Below are positions 16,046-25,328 of a stretch of DNA of 64,000 nt, piece after piece. The position numbers were made by a program, and so were the translations under genes. Numbering within the stretch: position 1 is the first letter of the stretch; every line of letters begins with the position of its first letter. The notes beneath the pieces were generated by a model. It was not told the DNA's origin, did not search any database, and was given only the letters and a program-made list of their open reading frames with translations. Source of the DNA: Prevotella sp. Rep29 (GTDB taxonomy: Bacteria; Bacteroidota; Bacteroidia; Bacteroidales; Bacteroidaceae); the NCBI RefSeq assembly GCF_019551475.1, contig NZ_CP047159.1, positions 1,860,001-1,924,000 of the forward strand. The letters are read 5' to 3'.

Positions 16046-16077
16046 CAAAAATAGACATTTTTCCCCATTCACACAAA
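16046..16077 (-). promoter_or_regulatory. Promoter of tracrRNA
   Basis: On the minus strand TTTG (plus CAAA 16074-16077) and TATTTTTG (plus CAAAAATA 16046-16053) are separated by 20 nt, matching both Bacteroidetes elements. It is divergent from, and only 19 nt away from, the -7 box of cas9. Confidence 0.75.
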
Positions 16078-16096
16078 TATTCTTGTACTTTTTTGC

Positions 16097-16104
16097 TATA
16101 TTTG
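16097..16104 (+). promoter_or_regulatory. TATATTTG -7 element of the cas9 operon
   Basis: TATATTTG lies 32 nt upstream of the cas9 ATG at 16137. No TTTG at the optimal distance is seen, but the box itself is a full consensus match. Confidence 0.55.
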
Positions 16105-16136
16105 CAAAAAATAAAAAACAAATAATACAATATACC

Positions 16137-19100
16137 ATGAAAAAAATATTAGGACTGGACTTAGGCACAAACAGTATTGGTTGGGCTGTGGTGAATGCGG
16201 AAGAAGCAAAACGTGAAAATGAATCAACTTATTTAAAACCTATTGGAATAAGTTCGACAGGCAGTCGAATTATTCCAATGTCTGCGGATATTCTTGGTGA
16301 TTTCGATAAAGGAAACTCTATTTCACAAACGGCAGAACGAACGAGATTCAGAGGGACACGACGCCTACACGAGCGCAACCTGCTGCGGCGTGAAAGGATG
16401 TTACGAGTGTTGAAAACAATCAAGTTTTTGCCGCAACATTTTGCTATGCAAATTAATCAATATGGCAAGTTTATTGATAATAATGAACCTAAACTTGCTT
16501 GGCGTAAGGAAAACACTGGCAAAATGGAGTTTTTATTTAAAGATTCTTTCAATGAAATGCTGGCTGATTTTGCTGTAAACCAACCTCAACTTGTTGCGAA
16601 TGGCAAGAAAGTTCCTTACGACTGGACTATTTACTATCTACGCAAGAAAGCGTTGACACATAAAATTGCCAAAGAAGAACTTGCGTGGATTCTGCTGCAA
16701 TTCAACCAAAAACGTGGCTATTACCAACTGCGTGGTGAGGATGAAGATGAACAGCGAGACAAGTTAGTCGAATTCATCGTCCAGAAAGTGGTAAGAGTTG
16801 AAGCCACCGACGAGAAGAAGGGCGATGATGTATGGTACAATGTGTATTTGGAGAACGGTATGGTCTATCGCCGCACCAGCAAAATGCCTTTGGATTGGGA
16901 GGGAAAGGTTAAGGAATTTATAGTGACCACCTCTTTAGAGAAAGATGGAACCCCTAAGAAAGACAAGGAAGGGAATGTAAAGCGGTCGTTCCGTGCACCG
17001 AGTGAAGACGACTGGACGTTGCTGAAGAAAAAAACGGAGTTCGACATTGACAATAGTAATAAGACCATAGGCTGCTACATCTATGACAACTTACTGCAAA
17101 AGCCCAACCAGAAAATCATAGGCAAGTTGGTACGCACAGTTGAACGCAAATATTACAAAGAGGAGTTACGGCAAATTCTTGAAACACAAATAGCCCTGAT
17201 ACCTGAATTGAAGGACGAGATTTTATATGATAGTGCATTGAGGAACTGTACCCGAACAACGAGACGCACCGCAACAACATTGCCAGGACTGACTTCGCTA
17301 ACCTTTTCATCAACGATATTTTATTCTACCAACGTCCGCTGAAGAGCAAGAAGTCCCTTATCAGCGATTGTCCCTATGAGAGTCATTTCGACAAAGACGG
17401 CAAAGAATATCCTATAAAGTGCATCGCTAAATCGAATCCACTGTTCCAGGAGTTCCGCCTTTGGCAGTTCGTACAGAACTTGAGGATTTACCAACGAGAG
17501 AAAAATTTAGATGGGAAAATGCTGACTGATGTGGATGTTACCTGCGAATTGTTGAAAACCGAAGAAGATTATGTGAAACTCTTCGATTGGCTCAGCAATA
17601 GAGCTTCCATCAAACAAGACACGTTACTTAACTCATTTTTCAATTTCAAGAAAGAGAAAGGAGAAGACCACTATCCTTATCGTTGGAACTACGTTGAGGA
17701 CAAAGAATATCCGTGCAACGAAACGAGAGCAATAATGCTTAGCGGATTGGCGAAATGCAGTATTGATGCAAGTTTCCTCACACGCGAAAAGGAAATATCG
17801 CTTTGGCATATCCTTTATTCGGTGGAAGACAAAACAGAAATCGGCAAAGCTATGAAGAAATATGCCGAAAAGAATGGTCTTTCCGATTCGTTTGCCGAAG
17901 TGTTTTCCAAAGTCAAGCCGTTCAAGAAGGATTATGGTTCGTACTCCGAAAAGGCCATCAAGAAATTGCTGCCGTTGATGCGAATGGGTAAATATTGGAG
18001 TGTTGATAATATTGAAAACAAGACGAAAGAACGTATAGACAAGATTCTGACTGGCGAATACGATGAAAATATCAAGAACAGAGTGCGCGAAAAGGCTATC
18101 AACCTAACCAATATTGAGCATTTTAGAAGTCTGCCTGTTTGGTTGGCTTGTTATATTGTCTATGACCGCCATTCCGAAGCCAAAGAGATTGAAAAATGGG
18201 AAAAGCCTGAAGATATTGATAATTATTTGAAAGGATTCAAGCAACATTCTTTGCGTAATCCCATTGTTGAACAGGTAATTACCGAAACCTTACGAACAGT
18301 CCGCGATATTTGGAAACAAGAAGGGCAGATTGACGAAGTCCATCTGGAGTTGGGGCGCGAGATGAAAAACCCTGCCGACAAACGCAAACGAATGACAGAG
18401 CGCATCCAGCAGAACGAGAACACTAACCTGCGCATCAAGGCGATGTTGATGGAGTTTGTGAACGACCCTGATATCGAGAATGTTCGCCCTTATTCTCCAA
18501 GCCAACAAGACATACTACGGATTTATGAGGAGAATGCATTGGACAATCTCACAAAAGAGGATAAAGATTTTGATTTCATCAGCAAAATTTCCAAATCTTC
18601 ACAGCCTTCAAAAGCAGACATAATAAGATATAAGTGCTGGTTAGAGCAAAAATACCGCTCACCCTACACGGGCGAGATGATTCCTCTTGCCAAGTTGTTT
18701 ACCTCGGCTTACGAAATTGAACATGTGATTCCACAATCACGCTACTTCGATGACTCGTTCAGCAACAAGGTGATTTGCGAAGCAGAAGTAAACAAGCTAA
18801 AAGACAAACAGTTGGGTTTCGAGTTTATCAAGAGTCACAAAGGTGAAAAAGTTCAAATCAGCCAAGGGAAAACGGTCGAGATTCTGTCGGTTGAAGATTA
18901 CGAGAAGTTTGTGAAGGAACACTACGCAAACAACCGCACGAAGATGAAAAAACTGTTGATGGACGAAATCCCCGACGGATTTATTGAAAGACAATTGAAC
19001 GACAGCCGATATATCAGCAAATTGGTAAAAGGCTTGCTGTCGAACATCGTCCGCGAGAAACTCGAAAACGGGGAATGGGAACAGGAAGCTGTTTCAAAAA

Positions 19101-20740
19101 ATCTGATTTCGTGCAACGGATCCATTACCGACCGACTGAAAAAAGATTGGGGTATGAACGATGTTTGGAATAGTATTATCTTGCCTCGTTTCCATCGCTT
19201 GAATGAATTGACGGGCAAGGAATGCTTCACGACTATTAGTGCAGAAGGACATCTAATTCCTGCGATGCCTCTCGAACTGCAAAAAGGATTCAATAAAAAG
19301 CGTATCGACCATCGTCACCACGCCATGGATGCCATTGTGATTGCCTGCGCAACCCGTGACCATGTGAACTTATTGAATAACGAGGCAGCACATTCCAAAT
19401 ATAATGCCAACCGCTATCAACTGCAACGCAAACTGCGCCGATTTGAAAAAATCATTATTGACAGCAAAGAGCGTGAAATCGCCAAAGAGTTCATCAAACC
19501 ATGGGATTCATTTACTACAGACGCAAAGCAAGCCCTGGAAAACATTATTGTCAGTTTCAAACAGAATTTGCGTGTAATCAACAAAGCCACAAACAGTTAT
19601 ACACATTACGACGAGAATGGCAAGAAAGTGATTATTAAGCAAGAGAAAGGCGACAGCTGGGCGATTCGCAAGTCTATGCATAAAGATACTGGTTGGGGCG
19701 AAGTGAATCTGCGTTTCAAAAAGGAGGTGTCGCTAAATGAGGCTTTGAAAAATCCAAAAGCAATCGTAAACAAGGATTTCAAGGAAAAAGTTTTGGAATT
19801 GTTGAGAGAGCACTACGATGCCAAATACATAAAGAAATATGTAGAAGACAACAAGGATGTGTGGTCAGATATCGACATCAAGAAAATAGAAGTTTACTAT
19901 TATACAAAAGAGACTAAAGACCGTTACTTTGCCACGCGTTTCATGAGTGACTTGGTTGGATATATGTCTGGAATAAAAGAATACGACAAGGCTGTAGCCA
20001 AAATAAAAGGTATTACAGACACTGGTATACAAAAAATATTGACAGCTCATTTACACGCAAAAGACAATAATCCTGGACTTGCATTTTCTGCTGATGGAAT
20101 CGATGAAATGAACCGCAACATTGTAGAACTAAACAGCGGAAAACCGCACAAGCCAATTTATAAAGTACGTCGTTTTGAAAGCGGTAACAAGTATTCCATC
20201 GGACAAACAGGATGTAAAGCTAAGAAATTTGTTGAAGCCGACAAGGGTACCAACCTTTTCTTTGCTATATTCAGAACGGAAAAGATAAACAAGGAAACAG
20301 GCGAAACGGAAACAATTCGCTCTTACTTGACCATTCCTCTCAACATGATGATTGACTGCCAAAAGAAATTCGGTTCACAATGGCGCAACAACATTGAAAT
20401 CTATCTGCAAGAGCAACATTTGGTAGCATCTGATGCCAAACTTATGTTCATCCTTTCACCGAATGATTTAGTGTATCTGCCCACACAAGAAGAGTTGAAA
20501 GAAGGGATTAAGGCAATTAATAAGGAAAGAATATATAAAATGGTATCTTGTGGACAACTTCAATTTATGTGTATTGAACATCATGTTGCATCTCCCATAG
20601 TAAATAAATTTGAGTTCTCAACACAAAATAAAATGGAGCGCGCTATCACTGGTGAAATGATAAAAGAAATTTGTATTCCCATCAAGGTGGACAGATTAGG
20701 TAACATCATCGAACTAAACGGAAAGAAACTGAAACGATAG
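16137..20740 (+). pseudogene. cas9: cas9 (type II-C), interrupted by a one-base frameshift near 17240
   Basis: The RNA-guided nuclease of type II systems. From ATG 16137 the first frame (MKKILGLDLGTNSIGWAVV, RuvC-I Asp8; arginine-rich bridge helix RTRFRGTRRLHERNLLRRER) runs to a stop at 17342. From about 17240 the homologous sequence continues in another frame (EELYPNNETHRNN...) to 20740. The shift sits in GCATTGAGGAACTG: one extra A or G restores the frame. All catalytic parts are intact in the rejoined ~1535-residue protein: RuvC-II VHLELGREM (~18340), HNH with EIEHVIPQ and SNKV (~18714-18770), and RuvC-III DHRHHAMDA (~19306). The first ATG of the downstream piece is at 17480, so as read here the gene would not yield full Cas9. 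A sequencing error is possible; the site is not a recognised programmed-frameshift motif. cas1 follows by 9 nt. Confidence 0.9.
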
Positions 20741-20749
20741 AATAAGCCT

Positions 20750-21682
20750 ATGATAAAAAAGACACTTTGTTTCAGCAATCCCGCCTATCTCTCATTAAGA
20801 GACAGACAGCTGGTTATCAAAATGCCAGAGGTGGAAAATGCGAAGAATCTGCTCGACAACATCAAGAAAGAAGCAGAAATCACCCGACCGATTGAAGATA
20901 TCGGAGTTGTCGTGCTCGACCATAAACAGATTACCATTACCACCGGCGTACTTGATGCATTGCTCGAGAACAACTGTGCCGTCATTACCTGCGACAGCCG
21001 TTCCATGCCTGTCGGTCTGTTGCTGCCTCTCTCAGGGAACACTACGCAGAGTGAGCGTTTCCGCCACCAGATAGAAGCATCCCTACCCTTACGCAAACAA
21101 CTGTGGCAACAGACCATCCAATACAAGATAAGAAACCAGATGATGGTATTGAAGCAATCCTCTAATGCAGAAACAAAGTGCATGCAACGATGGATTAACG
21201 ACGTGAAAAGCGGCGACACCGATAATCAGGAAGCACGAGCAGCAGCCTACTACTGGAAAAACCTATTCGGACACATTGACGGATTCGTCAGAGACCGCGA
21301 AGGCATCTCCCCTAACCATCTGCTCAACTACGGCTATGCCATCCTGCGCGCCGTTGTTGCCCGTTCACTCGTTGCCAGCGGACTATTACCCACGTTCGGC
21401 ATTCATCATCACAATCGCTACAACGCTTATTGTCTGGCAGACGACATCATGGAACCATATCGTCCATACGTGGACAAACTGGTTTATGACATCACCAACC
21501 AATATGGTGAAGACATTGAATTGTCAAAAGACATCAAAGCCGAGCTGCTATCCATACCAACTTTAGATGTAGTTATCGGTGGAAAACGGAGCCCTCTCAT
21601 GGTCGGCGTGTCACAAACCACCGCCTCACTATACAAATGTTACAGCGGAGAGCTTCGCAAGATAGCCTACCCGGAAATGTAA
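20750..21682 (+). CDS. cas1: CRISPR integrase Cas1 (type II)
   Basis: With Cas2, Cas1 inserts new spacers at the leader end of the array. The 310-residue protein has an N-terminal beta domain and a C-terminal helical catalytic domain. The metal ligands are visible: Glu in DNQEARAAAYYW (about residue 164), His in LPTFGIHHHNRYN (about 223), and the acidic ADDIMEPYRP (about 232-241). It begins 9 nt after the cas9 stop and ends 9 nt before cas2, so the three genes form one operon. No csn2 or cas4 is present, which defines subtype II-C. It is intact, so spacer acquisition could in principle continue, although Cas9 is also needed for correct PAM choice in studied systems. Confidence 0.96.
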   Translation: MIKKTLCFSNPAYLSLRDRQLVIKMPEVENAKNLLDNIKKEAEITRPIEDIGVVVLDHKQITITTGVLDALLENNCAVITCDSRSMPVGLLLPLSGNTTQSERFRHQIEASLPLRKQLWQQTIQYKIRNQMMVLKQSSNAETKCMQRWINDVKSGDTDNQEARAAAYYWKNLFGHIDGFVRDREGISPNHLLNYGYAILRAVVARSLVASGLLPTFGIHHHNRYNAYCLADDIMEPYRPYVDKLVYDITNQYGEDIELSKDIKAELLSIPTLDVVIGGKRSPLMVGVSQTTASLYKCYSGELRKIAYPEM

Positions 21683-22024
<342 letters not shown>

Positions 22025-22192
22025 CGCTCTCTTCTAAAAAACTTTTAAGGAAAGTTTTCAGACACATCAACGCCCCCATACAAAAAGAGAGAATTCCACT
22101 TTCCCGTGAAATTCTCCCCTTACTTTGCAGGAGTTTTTTTAATTCTAATCTCCTTTGCAAATCATTGGTCTTCAACAAAATACCCAATTCCT
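22025..22192. other. Leader-side region of the CRISPR array
   Basis: The 168 nt between cas2 and the first intact repeat is AT-rich and holds the crRNA terminator and an inverted repeat around GCAGGAG / CTCC. As the degenerate repeat is at the other end, this side is the probable acquisition end. No gene is seen. Confidence 0.5.
22081..22116 (-). terminator. Terminator for crRNA transcription, between array and cas2
   Basis: On the minus strand GAGAATTTCAC pairs with GTGGAATTCTC (one G-U pair) around GGGAAA, followed by TCTTTTTG. It is oriented to stop RNAs leaving the array toward cas2, and agrees with the minus-strand direction deduced from the tracrRNA. Confidence 0.7.
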
Positions 22193-22684
22193 GTTGTTGA
22201 TACCTGTGCAAAGATACGAAATTTTAAGCAAATCACAACAGGGCGTACTCGAACATCCAACTGCCATTGGTTGTTGATACCTGTGCAAAGATACGAAATT
22301 TTAAGCAAATCACAACGTTTCCGCCACATCCATCACGTCATTGTATGTTGTTGATACCTGTGCAAAGATACGAAATTTTAAGCAAATCACAACTACTCAA
22401 CGCACGCTCAATGAAACGCTGCTGTTGTTGATACCTGTGCAAAGATACGAAATTTTAAGCAAATCACAACAATTCTTCTTGTGTCATTACTTGAAATCTA
22501 GTTGTTGATACCTGTGCAAAGATACGAAATTTTAAGCAAATCACAACTTCAAATCCACAACTTTCATACCATTATCAGTTGTTGATACCTGTGCAAAGAT
22601 ACGAAATTTTAAGCAAATCACAACGAATTTTATTACTTATATTTCTTATGTTTCGTTGTTGATACCTGTGCAAAGATACGAAAT
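22193..22684 (-). CRISPR. Type II-C CRISPR array: 7 repeats of 47 nt, 6 spacers of 30 nt
   Basis: Repeats start at 22193, 22270, 22347, 22424, 22501, 22578 and 22655, exactly 77 nt apart. The first six are identical; the seventh keeps only its first 30 nt (22655-22684) and then diverges. Pairing with the tracrRNA shows that crRNA is read on the minus strand, where the repeat starts GTTGTGATTTGCTTAAAATT. The degenerate repeat is therefore at the transcriptional start and the acquisition end is beside cas2, as described for other II-C arrays. In crRNA sense each repeat has TATCTTTG at nt 24-31 with TTG at nt 2-4, spacer 19 nt, a promoter-like arrangement. Spacer targets cannot be named from sequence alone. 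Confidence 0.98.
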
Positions 22685-22847
22685 ATTTCTATGATAAATA
22701 ATAAATATGTGGATTTTCGTTCATTTTTAATTTTGCTTAGCCTGATTCGTGCTTGAATAGAAGCATACAAAAAGGGATACTATGGCAGAATCCATAGGAC
22801 TTTACCAACTTCTACTATTGTGATTAGATACCCTATAAAACCCTTTG

Positions 22848-23062
22848 CATAAACATACGGAAAAGGGCGTATAAATATACGGTTGAACTTTCGTTTTCCA
22901 AAAGTTGAACTTTTGCGTCCTAAAAGTTCAACTTTCACCGCCTAAAAGTTCAACTTTTGCAAGCTAAAAGTTGAACTTTTGGAAAGCCATATCTAACTCC
23001 ATGAAATACAACGGTTTACAAACGGACACCCCAAACATCTGCTTACGTATAAATATACAGAC
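22848..23062 (+). repeat. Palindrome-array element, type 1, copy 1
   Basis: The element starts near CATAAACATACGG, has GCGTATAAATATAC and then five palindromic units of the AAAAGTT-G-AACTTTT kind spaced about 20-22 nt apart (22883-22985). It ends near a second ACGTATAAATATACAG (23045-23060). A diverged copy in the same orientation lies at 41236-41466. The nearby interval 22685-22847 holds nothing I recognise. Confidence 0.75.
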
Positions 23063-23090
23063 ATGGGAAGATGGCAGCCAACGGGACGGG

Positions 23091-24083
23091 TCATTGTCCA
23101 CCAAGTCGTGAGAAGTAGTCGAGGATATGTTCCCACGTCTTGAAGGTGTCGGTTCCGTATCGGATGAGTGTTGCCATACCTTGCACGTCCTCGTCGTCGA
23201 TGAGGTAGTCGCCGTAGAGCAGTGTCTTGTGATTGGTGAAGATGGTGTGTCCGTATGCGGGCACATTGATGTGTTCGTACAGCCAGTTGTTGGTTTGCGC
23301 ATAATAGTCGACATCGGTCGGTGCCGGTGCTACGAAAAACAGGTTGTAGTTTTCCAACAGTGTGCGGATGGTTTTCTGCGACGAGCTTTGCGGCTTCTGC
23401 CACTGGTCGATGAGGGTGCTGATGGAGATGTAGATGATGGGGCGTTCCCTACCCTGCTGGCGGTCGTCTATCCATCTGATGACGGGCACGATGGAGTGCA
23501 TGAAACTGTGGTCGTTCATGCGGTGTTCGCCATGAAAGCGTATGGCACGCGGATAGTGTTGGCGGAACAGGTCGTAGGTGTTGACTGTGGTGTCGGCGTC
23601 GCCGAAGAGTCCCCATACGTGCTGTTTCTCCTCGCTGCTGAGGTTTCCGAAACAGCGGTCGGTGATGTCTTTGTATTTCTTGACGAGTGCTTTTGTCACG
23701 ATAAACTCCTGTATGCCATCTTCCCGTCGGCTGCTGAACGTCTGTGCCCCTATCATGCCATGTTCTTTCATGGTGTCGCCCATCTGCAGTGCGGGATTGA
23801 CGAGTATGCGATGGTATCCGTGCAGCATCTCCGCGTACATGCCTCCCATTGAGGTTCCGATGATGAGGTCGGGCTGTTCGGCTGCGCAGAGGTTGCGCAA
23901 GAGTGTCACTGCCTCTTCGGGGTCGATGGGCAGGTCAGGGGCGATGACCTTGGCTTGTGGAAACACTTCGCGGATGCGGGTGATGGTGCCCGACTGTCCG
24001 GATGAGGCGAAGCCGTGCACGTAGAGTATTTTCTTTCCCTTCATCAGGTCGGGAAACTGCTTGATGTATTGGTTCTGTTCCAT
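23091..24083 (-). CDS. YqiA/YcfP-like alpha/beta hydrolase fused to a degenerate nucleotidase domain
   Basis: A 330-residue cytosolic protein. Residues ~15-210 are a small esterase fold: oxyanion loop YVHGFASSG (21-29), nucleophile Ser78 in GTSMGG, an Asp near 162 (GDAD) and His192 in NDHSF. Residues ~214-330 resemble the 5'(3')-deoxyribonucleotidase (NT5C) branch of HAD phosphatases, with HTIFTNHKTLLYGDYLIDD (279-297) and GTDTFKTWEHI at the end. At the spot where the nucleophilic DxDxT should be, the sequence reads YISISTLIDQ, so both aspartates are Ser and this half is probably not a phosphatase. I use the ATG at 24083; upstream in-frame codons lie in the repeat block. Function unknown; the second domain may bind a nucleotide or act as a scaffold. 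Confidence 0.75.
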   Translation of the reverse strand: MEQNQYIKQFPDLMKGKKILYVHGFASSGQSGTITRIREVFPQAKVIAPDLPIDPEEAVTLLRNLCAAEQPDLIIGTSMGGMYAEMLHGYHRILVNPALQMGDTMKEHGMIGAQTFSSRREDGIQEFIVTKALVKKYKDITDRCFGNLSSEEKQHVWGLFGDADTTVNTYDLFRQHYPRAIRFHGEHRMNDHSFMHSIVPVIRWIDDRQQGRERPIIYISISTLIDQWQKPQSSSQKTIRTLLENYNLFFVAPAPTDVDYYAQTNNWLYEHINVPAYGHTIFTNHKTLLYGDYLIDDEDVQGMATLIRYGTDTFKTWEHILDYFSRLGGQ

Positions 24084-24143
24084 AGCATTTGCAAATATAA
24101 TCATTTTGCAGGAGACGGGAAAGCGTTTCCGTGTTTTTCCCCG

Positions 24144-24445
24144 TACCTTAATATATAAGATACTCCATCTCGGTATAAAAAACAAATGAATTTGTTTTGT
24201 TCTACTCTCAATTTTCCGTACCTTTACATAAGGTACTCCATCTCGGCATAAAAAATAAATGGATTTGTTTTGTTCTGCGCTCGATTTTCCGTACCTTTAC
24301 ATAAGATACTCCATCTCGGTATAAAAAACAAATGAATTTGTTTTGTTCTACTCTCAATTTTCCGTACCTTTACATAAGGTACTCCATCTCGGCATAAAAA
24401 ATAAATGGATTTGTTTTGTTCTGCGCTCGATTTTCCGTACCTTTG
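24144..24445 (+). repeat. Promoter block of four ~73-bp repeats (A-B-A-B)
   Basis: TACC boxes occur at 24144, 24219, 24292, 24365 and 24438, ~73 nt apart. Two versions alternate: A has AGATACTCCATCTCGGTAT and ...TCTACTCTC, B has AGGTACTCCATCTCGGCAT and ...TCTGCGCTC. The two A copies are identical in what I compared, as are the two B copies, so a 146-bp unit was duplicated recently. Each holds TTTTG 19 nt before TACC and a palindrome AAAACAAAT-G-AATTTGTTTT (A form). Only the last copy has a perfect -7 TACCTTTG; the inner ones read TACCTTTA. Confidence 0.85.
24415..24445 (+). promoter_or_regulatory. Consensus promoter of the TerB-DnaJ gene
   Basis: TTTG 24415-24418 and TACCTTTG 24438-24445 with a 19-nt spacer, in the last of the tandem copies and 53 nt upstream of the ATG at 24498. 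Confidence 0.75.
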
Positions 24446-24497
24446 TCGGTGATATTTGTGTGCGTCACGGCACGTTTTTTTTATTGATAAGAACATT

Positions 24498-25283
24498 ATG
24501 GGCATTGGCAAGTGGATAGGCGGTTTCCTTGGCTATATGGTCGGTGGTCCTCTGGGCGCATTGGCCGGTTTTTTCATTGGCAAACTGTTTGATGCGACCA
24601 CCGAACCGGTCGTCATCTCCAATGAGCAGAACGACTATGGCAGGGAGACTTCGTATAATGAGGGGCAGCGCAACTCGTTCCTCTTCTCGCTTTTAGTGTT
24701 GGCTTCCTACATCATCAGGGCAGACAACCGCATCATGCACTCGGAGATGGAGTTTGTGAGGCAGTGGCTGCGCCAGAACTTCGGTGCAGAGGCGCAACGG
24801 CAGGGCAACGAGATATTGCTCGGGCTGTTTGAGGAGCAGAAGCGGATGGAGGCAGCCCGCCCCGGAAGCTATCGGCAAGCCATCTGGGACTGCTGCCGGC
24901 AGATTGCTGCAAACACCAACTACGGCGAACGCCTACAGCTGCTCAACTTCCTCGTGCTCATCGCACAGGCAGACGGGAGCGTGGCAGATATCGAGATAAG
25001 CCACCTGAAAGAGGTGGCGCAGCATCTGCGCATGTCAGCCGGCGATGTGGATTCGATGCTCAACTTGGGACACGACGACCTGGAGTCGGCATACAAAGTG
25101 CTCGGCATCACACCCAATGCTACCGACAGCGAGGTGAAAGCCGCCTACCGGAAGATGGCACTCAAGCATCATCCCGACCGTGTGGCAACACTCGGCGAGG
25201 ACGTGCGGCGCGCTGCCGAGAAGAAGTTCCAGGAACTGAACGAGGCAAAAGAGCGTATCTATAAGGCACGCGGATTAAACTGA
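24498..25283 (+). CDS. DjlA-like protein: glycine-rich anchor, TerB domain, DnaJ domain
   Basis: A 261-residue co-chaperone-like protein. Residues 1-30 are a glycine-rich hydrophobic segment (GGFLGYMVGGPLGALAGFFIG) like the DjlA membrane anchor. Residues ~58-185 are a TerB-like helical domain with two acidic IRADNRI and AQADGSV metal-type loops. Residues ~196-261 are a J domain with HPD at 225-227 (KHHPDR). DjlA-type proteins stimulate DnaK at the membrane; no specific client is known here. The ATG at 24498 gives the anchor start, and the earlier in-frame codons are excluded by the promoter position. The next gene follows 45 nt later, perhaps in the same transcript. Confidence 0.87.
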   Translation: MGIGKWIGGFLGYMVGGPLGALAGFFIGKLFDATTEPVVISNEQNDYGRETSYNEGQRNSFLFSLLVLASYIIRADNRIMHSEMEFVRQWLRQNFGAEAQRQGNEILLGLFEEQKRMEAARPGSYRQAIWDCCRQIAANTNYGERLQLLNFLVLIAQADGSVADIEISHLKEVAQHLRMSAGDVDSMLNLGHDDLESAYKVLGITPNATDSEVKAAYRKMALKHHPDRVATLGEDVRRAAEKKFQELNEAKERIYKARGLN

Positions 25284-25328
25284 GAAAGGACTGGGAGAAT
25301 TTATCAACAGAGGTAACGAAGAAGACGG

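Noticed and set aside
22144..22186. Repeat-like TTTGCAAATCA in the leader as a tracrRNA anti-repeat
   Set aside because: Match limited to eight bases with no proper tail; the site at 15956-16044 pairs far better and has promoter and terminator.
22106..22354. 82-codon plus-strand frame over the CRISPR array
   Set aside because: Runs through repeats and spacers.
22978..23403. Alternative minus-strand frames overlapping the YqiA-like gene
   Set aside because: Shadow frames of the esterase-nucleotidase fusion, with no motifs.
24224..24511. 95-codon minus-strand frame
   Set aside because: It is a translation of the 73-bp promoter repeats.
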